From: Panicum virgatum
Taxonomy: Eukaryota > Streptophyta > Magnoliopsida > Poales > Poaceae
DNA length: 64,000 nt
Assembly (NCBI RefSeq): GCF_016808335.1
Contig: NC_053141.1
Span: 4,766,711 to 4,830,710, forward strand
Reading direction: 5' to 3'
The stretch's first letter is position 1. The number at the start of each line of letters is the position of its first letter. A program made the translations under genes and the position numbers. This document shows, piece after piece, positions 1-10,884 of the stretch. The notes under the pieces are model-generated. The model did no database searches. It was given only the letters and a program-made list of their open reading frames with translations, and had not been told where the DNA came from.

Positions 1-256
1 TCCTTTGTAAGATTTGTTTCGTTGTCTTGTGTGTGTTCCATGAGGATTACATAGAGGTCACATGATAGATTGACCTCCTGGTCTAGTGAGAGCGTGCCGC
101 CACGCCTAGCCTGGGAGGATGTATCTAGACATATGTTATATCTAGATGTATAGCAAATACTATGAATTTAAAAAAAACTAAAACGATCTACATTTTGAAA
201 TGGAGGGAGTAATATTTATAATAACTATTTCTGAATCTTTGGTCTGCACACGACAG
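1..256 (+). other. Intron of the ARM-repeat gene (3' part)
   Basis: No reading frame is supported here. The segment ends in a good 3' splice site (CACACGACAG, AG at 255-256) just before an open exon, so it is read as the end of an intron whose upstream exon lies outside the window. The centre contains half of a Stowaway MITE, listed separately. Confidence 0.6.
119..211. mobile_element. Stowaway-type MITE, right half
   Basis: The stretch contains ATCTAGATGTATAGCAAATA, then AAAACGATCTACATTTTGAA, and ends in TGGAGGGAG followed by TA. This is the typical right end of grass Stowaway elements (GGAGGGAG plus a TA target site). A matching CTCCCTCC left end is not found, so the copy looks truncated. 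The same family recurs at 23567-32751, where the internal bases can be compared directly. Confidence 0.6.
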
Positions 257-3200
257 GATTTTTAGCCGCAACTACAAATTGGACAACCAGTCCTTGTTCG
301 GGACCACGAGGGCACTCAGGTGGATTAATGTGTCCTTCGCTCACATGTTGGGGCGGCCGCAGGAAGGGAATGAAGTGGTGCTGACCATGGGTTTGTGGAT
401 AGACCTCATTAACTGGTTGCCGGTGGATGGATTGATTTTCCTGGTCATTCTCCAGGAAGCGTTAATGATTGTTATGAGCAAGATGCAGATACATGGTTAT
501 CCTCAGCTGACGAATCGGTCCCGGCGGCGCAGACGATTGTTGCTGGGGGCTGTCCTGGTCGCCTTCCTAATCATTTATGGTCTTGACTCAAGCAAATATC
601 GGGGATATCTCGAATCCCCGTCAGAAGATCTCAAATCCCCGTCAGAAGATCTCAAATCCCCGTCAGAAGATGATGATGATGATCATCACTTCTATAGCAT
701 GCCAGCAAAGTTTTCCTCCTCGTCAACAGAGATACTGACACAGGTGGTGGCAGCGTTGCTGCTCATTTTCAGACCCCCAGTAGTTGCCAACTTAACAAAT
801 ACTACTTACGGCCGCCGCCTATTGTCTCTGGCCAAAGTGATCTCAGTCGTAAGCCTGGGTTTTGGCTTTGTGGTGGCCTTGTTCGTGAGGCAACCTGAAC
901 TTCCCACTAACTTCCTCAGCAGCATAATCACAGCATTCACAGTAGCGGTTCTGTCGCTAGGCAGCCTGCAGACTCCGGCAGCGAACAACACTCTGCTTGG
1001 TGCCCGCTGGATCGATGTCATGATGAACATATTGTTCCTTTGGTATTTGCTGCTACCTAACCCGATCTGGATTTTCCATGATTTTTATGGGGGGTCCCGC
1101 CGAATCACAATTATCGCCGCCGGCCTATCATTATTCGTTCTCTGGGTAGCAGTGCTGCTGATGGAGAACTTGCAGATCCCGGCGGCCGCCCTTCAGGTCT
1201 TGCTCTCATCTTCAAGGTTCCATGGCCTGCAGACTGACTACGGCCAGCCGCCGCAGGACAGTTCTACTAGCCCAAACCTGGTGCCGGCAATCAGAGTCTT
1301 CTACGTGCTGGCGCTGTGCGAAGGGTCACTCTACATCACCGCAAGCATTCTCGGGCTCTTCTCCTTCTTCCCACGCAGATCGCTTGTCCGTCACTTAAAA
1401 CTCAGCGGTCAACAAGGAGCAAAAGCCATCGATCTGTACTACGAGTGTGCCTACTCAACATGCATGGACACCGGCCTGTTTGCCGCAAAGAAGACGCTGA
1501 GCCTCGCCGGCTTCGCCACGGAGTCCCTTAGCTCCGGTTCCAGTGAGGTGAGGCTAGCTGGTGCTCTTGTCCTTAGCAACCTCCTGCATGAAAGGGAAAC
1601 AGATTATTCCAGCCAAGAGCTGAGGTCAAGAATCATCAGCTCCAACAAAACCGTGTCCATGTTGGTTGGCATGCTCGGATGGGCAGATGGACGAAACAGA
1701 GATATCAGGCTGCTCGCCACTAGGATCATCACCAATCTGGCTGACAGTCTCACAATTTCTGAGGTCCCGGGCATGCTGAAGTTGGTGTCCTCGCTCCTTG
1801 ATGCCGATTATCAACCAGCAAAGAATGAACCAGAAGAAAGACAAGATTCCTTGCTCGAGTCCGCCACAAGCGTCGTCAATGGGCAGAGGGATCAAGCAAG
1901 TTCAGTGCAGACAGTCCCTGGAAATAATGGAGGGTGCCATTGGTTACGGCGGTGTTGGCGGCGGACGAAAGAGAAGTGGTCAGTTGTTCTGGAGGAGCAG
2001 CCCTTGACCCATCAGGATTCACTCAACATCCTGGGCATGGTAATCCTCGAGAGGCTTGCTCATGACCCTGACAACTGTGCAGAAATTGCCAAAGCCACGT
2101 ACCTCATTTCCAAGATTATAAGGCTCATAAGCTACCCCACCGTCGACAGAGAAAGCAGCAACGACCACGTGCAGCAGCATGCGGTGATATTTTCATCTCT
2201 GAATTTTGTGAGGCGGCTTGCAATCACCGGGGAGACCACTGGGGAAGCAATCCGGCAAGAGCTGTGCAGGAACTCCTTCTTGCTTAACAACCTCGAATGC
2301 GTCTTGGAGTTGGAGGACGGGCGCATGAGCACTGAACTAATGAAACTGGTGATTGAGATCCTAACCAAGCTGGCCTTCGACAAGGACGCAAGGGAAGAGA
2401 TTGGGAGCTCCAAGGTGACTATTTCCAAACTCATGCATGCTTTTATCGGGAAAGATGGACCAACCGACGCGTACTATGATCAGTCCCTGCGAATGCCCGC
2501 AGGGGAAGCACTGGCAAACCTTACAATAGAGAACCCTGCAAATTGCCTGGCCATCTTGGAGGAACCAGGATACGAACTTATCAAGGATCTCAAGGACATG
2601 CTCTGTAAAGATGAGTATAGATATGTAGCTGCAAGCCTACTGCAGAATGTTTGTGCGCATTCCAGAGATAAACTTGGCCACTATCAAGGTGCAGGTGACC
2701 ACCTGTCGTCTTCCTTACCAATGGTGAGTGTCTTCTGCAACTAAGATACTAGTAGTCTATTGACTGTTTGACATGTTCGGTATTGTTATCATAAAAGTTA
2801 TTGGCTTAAATTTTGAAATATAAGCCGTACTGGTAGAGCTTTTTATCAGTGGGGTTGAGTGATTATTAGCAATCGTAGAATTTTTTTCCTTGCCATTGAA
2901 TTAATCTTGGAATATAGGTGAGTTGCCTGACATTGTTCACCACACCGTGCATGCATGCAGCTGATGGAGAATATAATGTCATCCGCGGGGGGCAAACAAC
3001 TGGAGCCCCTGATCGGCCTCGTGTCACAAATTTGTGATGTGATCCCGGAACCATTTGCCCGTGAGGTGCAGCGTCAGCTACAAACCAACGGATCATCAGG
3101 TCTTGTTCAGAAGCTGGTGGGTACACTCAACTCCAACAGGAAGCCAAATCCTGAATACCCAAGGATGAGAAGGGTTATAGTTGAGATGGTGATATCGATT

Positions 3201-3416
3201 GTGAAATCTTGTCCTCGCTACGCCACTATATTCAGAGACAAGGGAATGATGGAGGCACTGAGCAAGGTAGAAAGGACCCCATCCAAAGTGGAGAAGTACA
3301 GGGTCTTCTACGGCAACGTAGGCGTCGTTCCGGAGAGTGGCTCCCCCCTCGCTGCTCTAGTGGCCACGGCAAAAGGGTTGTTGGTTCATCCTGCAGCTCC
3401 AGCTTTGGGCGCCTAG
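257..3416 (+). CDS. Multi-span membrane protein with ARM repeats, BLE2-like (5' exon missing)
   Basis: Two exons are seen. The first runs from the acceptor at 255-256 to 2723, with donor ATG|GTGAGTG. The second runs from 2961 (acceptor GCATGCAG) to the TAG at 3414-3416. The junction is phase 0 on both sides, and the 237 bp intron is GT-AG. The reading frame is open from 257 without an ATG at its head, so the start codon lies upstream of the window. The N-terminal ~400 residues have seven to eight hydrophobic segments (around codons for VDGLIFLVILQEALMIV, LLLGAVLVAFLIIYGL, VISVVSLGFGFVVALFV, MMNILFLWYLLL and later). The C-terminal half is helical and leucine-rich with ARM-like units such as VRLAGALVLSNLL and IRLLATRIITNLA. 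The overall make-up resembles grass BLE2 (brassinolide-enhanced) type proteins, assigned from memory; the biochemical role is unknown. An in-frame TAA at 2742-2744 lies in the intron and is not the natural end. Confidence 0.75.
612..688 (+). repeat. 21 bp coding minisatellite plus GAT run
   Basis: The 21 bp unit TCCCCGTCAGAAGATCTCAAA is repeated about 2.8 times from 615, followed by a GATGATGATGAT run. In the protein it gives SPSEDLK repeats and an acidic DDDDD stretch in the loop between two membrane segments. The unit is a multiple of three, so the frame is kept. Confidence 0.85.
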
Positions 3417-3639
3417 CTAAGTCATGCGTTGGTTCATTCTGTATATGCATGTGAACGCATTTATACTGTGGCTGGGCCATACAACAGACCATGCCTTTTT
3501 CTTCTCCTGTGCTCCTCAACTGATTATATTCTACCATCTTGTAATATATATGAAAGGCACCCTCTCTCTCTCCTTTAATGTGCCTTACAGGCTAATTAGG
3601 TAAAGTGCTACTACAGTCGCGCAAGCTATTTATTTACTG
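3417..3639 (+). other. 3' untranslated/downstream region of the ARM-repeat gene
   Basis: The segment is AT-rich with no reading frame of interest. It contains TATATATGAAA and a short CT run (3562-3573). It ends at the target site of the copia element, so that insertion lies only about 225 bp past the stop codon. Confidence 0.5.
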
Positions 3640-3644
3640 CTGGT

Positions 3645-5389
3645 TGAAGCGCATCTAGGCCAATAGATGCTAATGGTAAGTTTCGGTGATTAATAACAAC
3701 CGTATGCGACTAACGTGTGTTTTGAAGGAAAAATTAGTGATTAGTCTAGTCTCATATCAAATGTGAAAGGAGACCCCTCAATTCGGAACAACCATGCGTG
3801 CCAAGGACTCACTTTTAAAGATTAAGGATCTTTCTAGTCTCAAGTGTCACAAGGAGATGAAGGACACTTGATTTAGGTAGGGTTTATAGTTTTTAGTTCT
3901 TGACCGGACTATTAAGAGGGGTTCATGAGTTAGTAGCTTGACCGAAATTGAGTTGGCCTTAGAAATCTTGCACACTCGCTCAAAAACAGCCCAAGATGGT
4001 CAATAGAAGTTAACACAACGCTTGGAAGAAGAAACAATCGAAATTACATTCAAATCCAAGTCGATTCAGTTGAAAACGAAGAAAAACAGCAGCACCGGTT
4101 TAACCGATGCCTTAGCATCGGTGCATCCGACGCTTGGTGGAAGTTCTGACAGCCCTGTCGGTCTATCTCTCTGGATGCAAGCAGAAATCAAATCAACAAT
4201 CTCTATATCACCGGTTGAACCGATGGTCCCATGCAAAGCACCGGTGCATTAGATATACTATGTTCTAGAGAGCATGTTTTGGTGGACCTCAACTCATCTT
4301 CACCACCGGTTGAACCGACGCTTCAGAATCAACCACCGGTGAATTGGATGTACTATGTTCCAGAGAGCTTGTTTGAGTTGATCAATGAACCTCTTCAGCA
4401 CCGGTTGAACCGATGCCTCTACGGAGCATGCACCGGTGTAATGACGCAAGCCTGGATACAGTGTCAGAAACCCCAACGGCTACTAATTGGACACAGAGAG
4501 ACCGGTTGAACCGAAGCCTCAAATTTGTCACCCGTCGGTTCTTCCGGTGGTCACGATTTTTCTGCAGTGAACTTCCAACGGCTATGTGACCCTCCACACT
4601 CTATATAAGGACACCCCCTAGCTCATTTGAAGTGCCTTTGACACCTTGAATACCTGAGGCCACCCTTGAGAAGAAGAGAAAGTGGTTTGAGCAAAAGAGT
4701 GAAGATCTAGTACATTGATTGTGCTTCAACATTGAAGAATTCAACCTTTGCAAGTGTAGCAAGTGTGCTTGAGCTAGGGCCAACTGAGTGTAGGTCAAGT
4801 GAAGGCTTAGGAGCTTGTTACTCTTGGTGTTTGATAGCACCTAGCCGGTCTTGGTGATTGGGGGGTTATTGGTGAGCTCTTGGAGTTTGTGGGAGCCCCA
4901 AGACAAGAAGATTGTACACGGTGTGAAGCTCGCCGTTCCGGAGATGGAGAAGGAGCATTCTTAGTGATCACTTGCTCCTTGGTGAAGCAAGGGAGCTATA
5001 CCCTTGTGTGGGTGCTCCAACGTGGATTAGGGGGGATCGTCAACTCCTCGATACCACGGAAAAAAACCAGTTGTCTCGTGTCCCTTACTTTTATTTCAAG
5101 CAATTAAATCCATTTATTGTTATTCTTGCTTTTGATTGCTTGTAGATTGACTAGGATAACTTGCATGGTTGTGTGATCTCTTGCTTAGGTTTTGATTTTT
5201 CTAGTGTGCAACCATCTAGACAAAATGATCATGATAGTGTGTTTACCTACCTAAGGATCTTTTGCTAGCATGCTCTAGTGACTAGATTTCAAATTTGTAG
5301 ATTGGGCAATACTAGTCTAGGTTAAGGATTAGGTAGAAATTTGAAAAAGTCCCAATTCAACCGTCCCTTCTTGGGCCACGATCCTTTCA
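3645..5389 (+). repeat. Left LTR of the copia element
   Basis: 1,745 bp, TG...CA ends. It carries many CACCGGTTGAACCGATG-type motifs around 4095-4545 and a TATA box (TATATAA, 4602-4608) preceding the presumed transcription start. By eye it differs from the right LTR by roughly 3-4%, including a short indel near 4020. Confidence 0.92.
4601..4610 (+). promoter_or_regulatory. TATA box of the copia LTR
   Basis: CTATATAAGG is present at the same place in both LTRs (here and 13526-13535). It sits about two thirds into the LTR, after a block of ACCGGT-type repeats. Confidence 0.6.
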
Positions 5390-5735
5390 CTGGTCTGCTG
5401 GACTTGACTCAAAATTGTCAGAAGATCCTTGTGATTTATGAATGCATGCATGTGAAGGGCTAATGCCTTATTAAGCAAGGTTAGCTGTGAGAAGGGCTGA
5501 CGTACAAGTAACTACAGCCTCTTGCGCTGGGTTGGTATATTAGACAGGAACATGGATGTGGTTTTGCTCTTGTGTGGTAATCCTATTTTATCGCCCATCA
5601 AAAAAAAAATCCTATTTTATCGGATCAAATTAGCCACAAAGTTCCAACTGCATTTACTTGAGAAATACTCTCTATATATAAGGCTTTACCTTATTGGTTA
5701 GATATGCATTTCCTTACAATGATTGGCCTATTCAT
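5390..5735 (+). repeat. Duplicated host flank, copy 1
   Basis: This 346 bp stretch matches 14315-14655, the DNA right of the 3' LTR, with about six substitutions and small indels. It starts with the target-site bases CTGGT and ends abruptly where gag codons begin (TTCAT|TGTCTACAC). It takes the place of the PBS and the start of gag. Confidence 0.9.
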
Positions 5736-8700
5736 TGTCTACACAAGCCCAAGTACAACATCGTCACCTCATTGCTCTATGAGAAGAATCTTGAAACACT
5801 TGAAGTGAGTGATGTTGTTGGGAAGATTCGGTCTCATGAGATGTTCCTCTTGGGAGAAGTCGATCCACCGCAAGACAAAAGAGATCTTGCACTCAAAGCT
5901 AAGAGTGATCATAAGTCCAAGAAAAAGAACAAGTGCAAAGTTCCATCACCAAGCTCAAGTGAGGATGAAGCTAACGAAGATTCAAGTGATGAAGATGGTG
6001 ATGTTAAGCTAGCACTTCTCATGAGGAAGACCTCCAAGATGATGTCAAGGTTGAACAAGAGAGGGTACAACTATGACACCAAGAAAAACAAGTTTCGTAC
6101 CCGGAAAAGCAAGGACAATGTCAAGAAAATTTGTTACAATTGTGGCAAATATGGCCACCTCTCATATGATTGTCCGGAGCCTTCAAAGCTCAACAAGAAA
6201 CAAGAAGATGATGACAATCAATACAAGACATCAAAGAAAAGTCATGAGAAGAAGGACCACAAGAAGAAAGGGTCTTTCACAAGAAAAGAGAAGGTCAAGG
6301 CTTTCCTTGGTGAATGGATCACGGATGGTGAATCCTCAAGTGATGACTCAAGTGATGAAGAATCCAAGAAAAAGATTGTGGGGATTGCCATGCATGATGA
6401 TGAAGATGATGGTGATGAGGCACCTCTACCTCCACCACCCATGTGCTTCATGGCAAGAGGTAACTCCAAGGTGAACTACAAAGCCGGTGGCAAGCATTGG
6501 GTGCTTGATAGCGGATGTACACAACACATGACTGGCTATGTAAAGATGTTCACCTCACTAGATGAAGATGTGGGCGATTATGAACATGTCACCATTGGTG
6601 ATAACTCAAAAGGAAAAGTGATAGGTTTGGGTAAGGTAGCCATTACCAAGGATCTTTCTATCTCTAATGTGTTGCTTGTTGAGTCAGTTAGTTTCAATTT
6701 GTTATCTATTGCTCAACTTTGTGATTTAGGACTAATATGCACCTTTAGTGATAGTGAGGTTGTAGTGACAAGCAAGGAGGACAAGAACTTAATATTCAAA
6801 GGATTTCGACATGGTAACATTTACCTTGTTGATTTCTCATCTAATGATGCAAGCTTAGCGACATGTCTCTTCTCCAAGAACTCCATGGGTTGGCTTTGGC
6901 ATCGCCGCATTGCTCATATTGGCATGAGCCAACTCAAGAAGGCCTTCAAACGAGGTATGGTGGTTGGTGTCAAAGATGTTACTTTTGACAAAAACAAATT
7001 GTGTAGTGCTTGTCAAGCCGGGAAGCAATTTGCATCATCACATCCCATGAAGGCTTATTTGTCAACATCAAGAAGCTTGGAGCTACTACACATGGATCTC
7101 TTTGGGCCAACCACCTACAAAAGTCTTGGCGGTAATCTCTATTGTCTTGTAATTATTGATGATTACTCTAGATATACTTGGACTTTCTTTTTAGAGGACA
7201 AGAGCAAGACTATGGGGATCTTCAAGATTTTTGTCAAGCAAGCTCAAAATGAATTTGAGTCAAGTGTTATGAAGGTCCGGAGTGACAATGGCACGGAGTT
7301 TATGAACACTCAAGTAGAAGAACTTTGCAACGACATGGGGATCAAGCATGAGTTTTCATCAACATACACACCCCAACAAAATGGAGTGGTGGAGAGGAAG
7401 AACAAGACATTAATCACTCTTGCAAGAGCAATGTTGGATGACTATGGCATCTCGCAAAGATTTTGGGCGGAAGCCATCAACACCGCATGCCATGCATCCA
7501 ACCGAGTTTATCTCCACCGCTTCTTGGGAAAGACACCCTATAAGCTTCTCATTGGGAGGAAGCCCAACATCTCCTACTTTCGGGTGTTTGGTTGCAAATG
7601 CTACATATTCAAGAAAAGGAAGCACCTAGGCAAGCTTGAAAGTAGATGGGATGTTGGTTTTCTTGTTAGTTATTCATCAAACACCAAAGCATATCGAGTA
7701 TTCAATAGTGCTACTAGTAAGATTGAAGAAACTTATGATGTAGAGTTTGATGAGACTAATGGCTCCCAAGGGGAAGTTTTCTCTTGTGATGATGTAGGTG
7801 ATGAACCACTTCGAGAAGTCATGAAGAACATTACTATTAGGCAAGTCAAGCCAAAGGAGGAGGTAGAAGAGCTACAAGTCTCATCCACTCAAGTTGAAGT
7901 CACTTCCAAGGATGACTCAAAGGATGAAGATAAGTCTACACCACCACATCACCATGATGAGTCATCCGATGAAGAAGATGATGCCTCATCTCCTCTCCAT
8001 GATGCCCAAGAGGAACAAGTGGTTGAAGAACAACTTCCATTTGATGACACGCACATCACAAGAGAACAAGCTCAATCTCAAGATCAAGATGGCGAACCAC
8101 TAGAAGAATCAACGTCTCAAGCACAAGAGAGGCTTATAAGAACTTCAAGAAATAATCCCATTGACTTGGTCATGGGTGACCCCTCCGGTGGAGTAAAAAC
8201 TCATAGATGTCAATATGCCTCCTTTTGTGAACATTACTCGTTTGTTTCTTGCTTGGAACCCACAAATATAGATGAAGCTCTTGAGGACCCGGATTGGGTG
8301 ATGGCCATGCAAGAAGAGCTCAACAACTTCACCCACAATGAAGTTTGGGTTCTTGAAGAATGTCCTCAAGACAAGAATATCATTGGTACTAAGTGGGTCT
8401 TCCGCAACAAACAAGATGAGCATGGTGTAGTGGTTCGCAACAAGGCAAGACTTGTGGCAAAGGGCTTTGTACAAGTTGAAGGGTTGGATTTTGGTGAAAC
8501 ATTTGCCCCCGTTGCAAGACTTGAAGCCATCCGTATCCTTTTAGCGTACGCTTCACATCACAACATGAAACTCTTTCAAATGGATGTGAAGAGTGCTTTC
8601 TTAAATGGCTTTATTAATGAGTTGGTGTTTGTTGAACAACCTCCCGGGTTTGAGGACCCTAGATATCCTAATCATGTTTATAGGTTGCACAAGGCGCTCT

Positions 8701-9752
8701 ACGGGCTCAAGCAAGCGCCAAGTGCTTGGTATGAACGCCTTCGTGGCTTCCTTCTCAACAAGGGCTTCAAAATCGGGAGGGTGGATACAACTCTATTCAC
8801 AAGAATCATCAATGAAGAGCTATTCGTATGTCAAATTTATGTTGATGATATCATTTTTGGTTCAACTAACCCCACTCTTTGCAAAGAATTTGGAGAAATG
8901 ATGGCTAGGGAATTCGAGATGTCCATGATCGGTGAGCTCAATTTCTTCCTTGGGTTTCAAATCAAGCTATTGAAGGAAGGGACTTTCATCCATCAAGAAA
9001 AGTATACAAAGGATATTCTCAAGAAATTCAAGATGGATGATTGCAAGCCGATCAAGACTCCAAAGCCAACAAATGGACATCTTGACTTGGATGAGAGAGG
9101 TAAATCGGTTGACCAAACTCTCTATCGTTCCATGATTGGGTCGCTTCTTTACCTAACCGCATCTAGGCCCGATATCATGTTTAGCGTATGCATGTGTGCC
9201 CGGTTTCAAGCTAATCCTAAGGAATCACACAATAGTGCCGTTAAGAGGATCCTTAGATATCTCAAGCATACGCCTAGCATAGGCTTGTGGTACCCCAAAT
9301 GCGCTAGTTTTACCCTCTTGGGATACTCGGATTCGGACTTTGCCGGATGTCGTGGGGATCGCAAGAGTACATCGGGTGGGTGCAACTTGCTAGGGCGTTC
9401 CTTGGTCTCTTGGTCGTCAAAGAAACAAAATTCCGTGGCCTTGTCAACCGCGGAGGCGGAATATATTGCCGCCGGGGCTTGTTGTGCTCAAATCCTCTAC
9501 ATGAAGCAAAGCCTTTTGGACTATGGTGTAGTATTAGATAGGATCCCGCTCCTTTGTGATAACGAGAGTGCTGTTAAAATTGCAAATAACCCGGTTCAAC
9601 ACTCTCGCACCAAGCACATAGATATTCGCCATCACTTTCTAAGAGATCATGTGGCAAGGAATGATATACTACTTTGTGGTGTTCGTTCCGAAGATCAATT
9701 GGCGGATATCTTCACCAAACCTCTAGATGAGAGCACCTTTTGTAGGTTGTGA
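5736..9752 (+). CDS. Copia gag-pol polyprotein, 5' truncated
   Basis: About 1,338 codons are open to the TGA at 9750-9752. The order is that of Ty1/copia. It begins with the C-terminal part of gag and a CCHC zinc knuckle (CYNCGKYGHLSYDC, ~6132-6173). An aspartic protease follows (LDSGCTQHM, ~6500). Next is the integrase with an HHCC zinc region (WHRRIAHIG...CSAC, ~6895-7010) and a DDE core (MDLFGP, SDNGTEF, NGVVERKNK, ~7090-7400). Reverse transcriptase has QMDVKSAFLNG and YVDD at 8838-8849. RNase H has DSDFAG, STAEAEY and ends ADIFTKPL. The frame runs on upstream into duplicated host flank, so the first ~14 codons are not gag. There is no start codon of its own; the missing N-terminus was lost in the rearrangement. 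The lack of stops points to a young source copy. Confidence 0.93.
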   Translation, partial: CLHKPKYNIVTSLLYEKNLETLEVSDVVGKIRSHEMFLLGEVDPPQDKRDLALKAKSDHKSKKKNKCKVPSPSSSEDEANEDSSDEDGDVKLALLMRKTSKMMSRLNKRGYNYDTKKNKFRTRKSKDNVKKICYNCGKYGHLSYDCPEPSKLNKKQEDDDNQYKTSKKSHEKKDHKKKGSFTRKEKVKAFLGEWITDGESSSDDSSDEESKKKIVGIAMHDDEDDGDEAPLPPPPMCFMARGNSKVNYKAGGKHWVLDSGCTQHMTGYVKMFTSLDEDVGDYEHVTIGDNSKGKVIGLGKVAITKDLSISNVLLVESVSFNLLSIAQLCDLGLICTFSDSEVVVTSKEDKNLIFKGFRHGNIYLVDFSSNDASLATCLFSKNSMGWLWHRRIAHIGMSQLKKAFKRGMVVGVKDVTFDKNKLCSACQAGKQFASSHPMKAYLSTSRSLELLHMDLFGPTTYKSLGGNLYCLVIIDDYSRYTWTFFLEDKSKTMGIFKIFVKQAQNEFESSVMKVRSDNGTEFMNTQVEELCNDMGIKHEFSSTYTPQQNGVVERKNKTLITLARAMLDDYGISQRFWAEAINTACHASNRVYLHRFLGKTPYKLLIGRKPNISYFRVFGCKCYIFKKRKHLGKLESRWDVGFLVSYSSNTKAYRVFNSATSKIEETYDVEFDETNGSQGEVFSCDDVGDEPLREVMKNITIRQVKPKEEVEELQVSSTQVEVTSKDDSKDEDKSTPPHHHDESSDEEDDASSPLHDAQEEQVVEEQLPFDDTHITREQAQSQDQDGEPLEESTSQAQERLIRTSRNNPIDLVMGDPSGGVKTHRCQYASFCEHYSFVSCLEPTNIDEALEDPDWVMAMQEELNNFTHNEVWVLEECPQDKNIIGTKWVFRNKQDEHGVVVRNKARLVAKGFVQVEGLDFGETFAPVARLEAIRILLAYASHHNMKLFQMDVKSAFLNGFINELVFVEQPPGFEDPRYPNHVYRLHKALYGLKQAPSAWYERLRGFLLNKGFKIGRVDTTLFTRIINEELFVCQIYVDDIIFGSTNPTLCKEFGEMMAREFEMSMIGELNFFLGFQIKLLKEGTFIHQEKYTKDILKKFKMDDCKPIKTPKPTNGHLDLDERGKSVDQTLYRSMIGSLLYLTASRPDIMFSVCMCARFQANPKESHNSAVKRILRYLKHTPSIGLWYPKCASFTLLGYSDSDFAGCRGDRKSTSGGCNLLGRSLVSWSSKKQNSVALSTAEAEYIAAGACCAQILYMKQSLLDYGVVLDRIPLLCDNESAVKIANNPVQHSRTKHIDIRHHFLRDHVARNDILLCGVRSEDQLADIFTKPLDESTFCRL

Positions 9753-10884
9753 AGTGAGCTTAACATTCTAGATGCTTCTAATGTCATGTAATTGCCTTGT
9801 CATATAGATGCATTTCATATGTACAATTGCTAGGGGCTTGTCTAACCTTGTCAAGATAGTGATGAACATAGGTCTTGCATGAGCCGGTGGTCTTGGTTTC
9901 GCTCATGGCATGAAGAATGGTTCATCATGAAGAAGCTTGCCAAGGGTTTAAACTTGACAAGATAGATTTAAATTTTTGCAATGCATGTGCTTGTCATATA
10001 GAATGCATCCATGTTTAATTTCTAGCTTTGCATTGGCATTGCATCACGTTAGTAGCATCACAAGGGAGCAAATCACACTTCGAGAAAGATATTCATGCTA
10101 AATATGATATATCATCTCTACAAGAGTGATAAGATCAATGTTGCGCTTTCATGCCTATTGAGTCACGTCCTATCGAACTTAAAATTTCAATCTCTAAGTT
10201 CATAGGCAAAGTGGCTCATACATTTGTTTTTTTTGTGTTTAAACCTCGCTTGGATCTTAATTTGCCTATGTTTATGTAAAAGCTTGCGAGCACTAAGTAT
10301 GAGTGGTTGAGTGGTGAGGTTGTCTCTCGAAAATGGTCCAAATTGAGCTTTTATGGCTTTGGTTTTGAAAATTTGGATCAGAAGTAGAGTTTGTAGTTCA
10401 GCAGAAAATTCTCTTAACTACCGGTTAAATCGATGTCCTGGTTTACCATGCATCGATTCAACCGGTGCTTAAGTCTTCGTGGCTCTGTTTCTGCATCATC
10501 TCTGGAACAACCTCTGACCGTTACACCGACGGCCACCGGTGCATCCGATGGTTAGCGGATGATCCGACACCATTGCATCGGTTCAATTAGTGCTACTGCG
10601 TGGAGTTTTGGCCATTGCAGCGTCTCTGGACCTTCCTCCTGCAGTTGCACCGACGCCCTTCGGATGCTCCGATGCTTCAGTAGCGGTTCTTCCGGTGCCT
10701 CTCTGTTGACCAGTTTCAAAATCGTTCAAATCTAGTCAAATTTACTCCGACTGCAGCATCGGTTCTTCCGGTGATCTAGGGTTTGCGGGCCCGCTCGCCC
10801 CGTTTCACTTAACTCCTCCGTGGGCCCCGTGTGTCAGTCTCACGTCCTTTCTTCTACCTCGCGAACTGACGCCCCCGCACCTGA
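9753..10884 (+). other. Spacer between copia pol and its 3' ORF
   Basis: No convincing reading frame. From ~10420 to 10770 it contains the same CCGGT/CGATG motifs as the LTRs (for example CACCGGTGCATCCGATGG near 10536), then becomes GC-rich. Confidence 0.5.

Noticed and set aside
2724..2744. TAA at 2742-2744 as the end of the ARM-repeat protein
   Set aside because: A strong donor precedes it, and the next exon continues in phase with ARM-like sequence.
5694..5735. Start of the copia polyprotein at 5694
   Set aside because: These codons belong to the duplicated host flank, and the same bases at 14614-14655 are not followed by gag.
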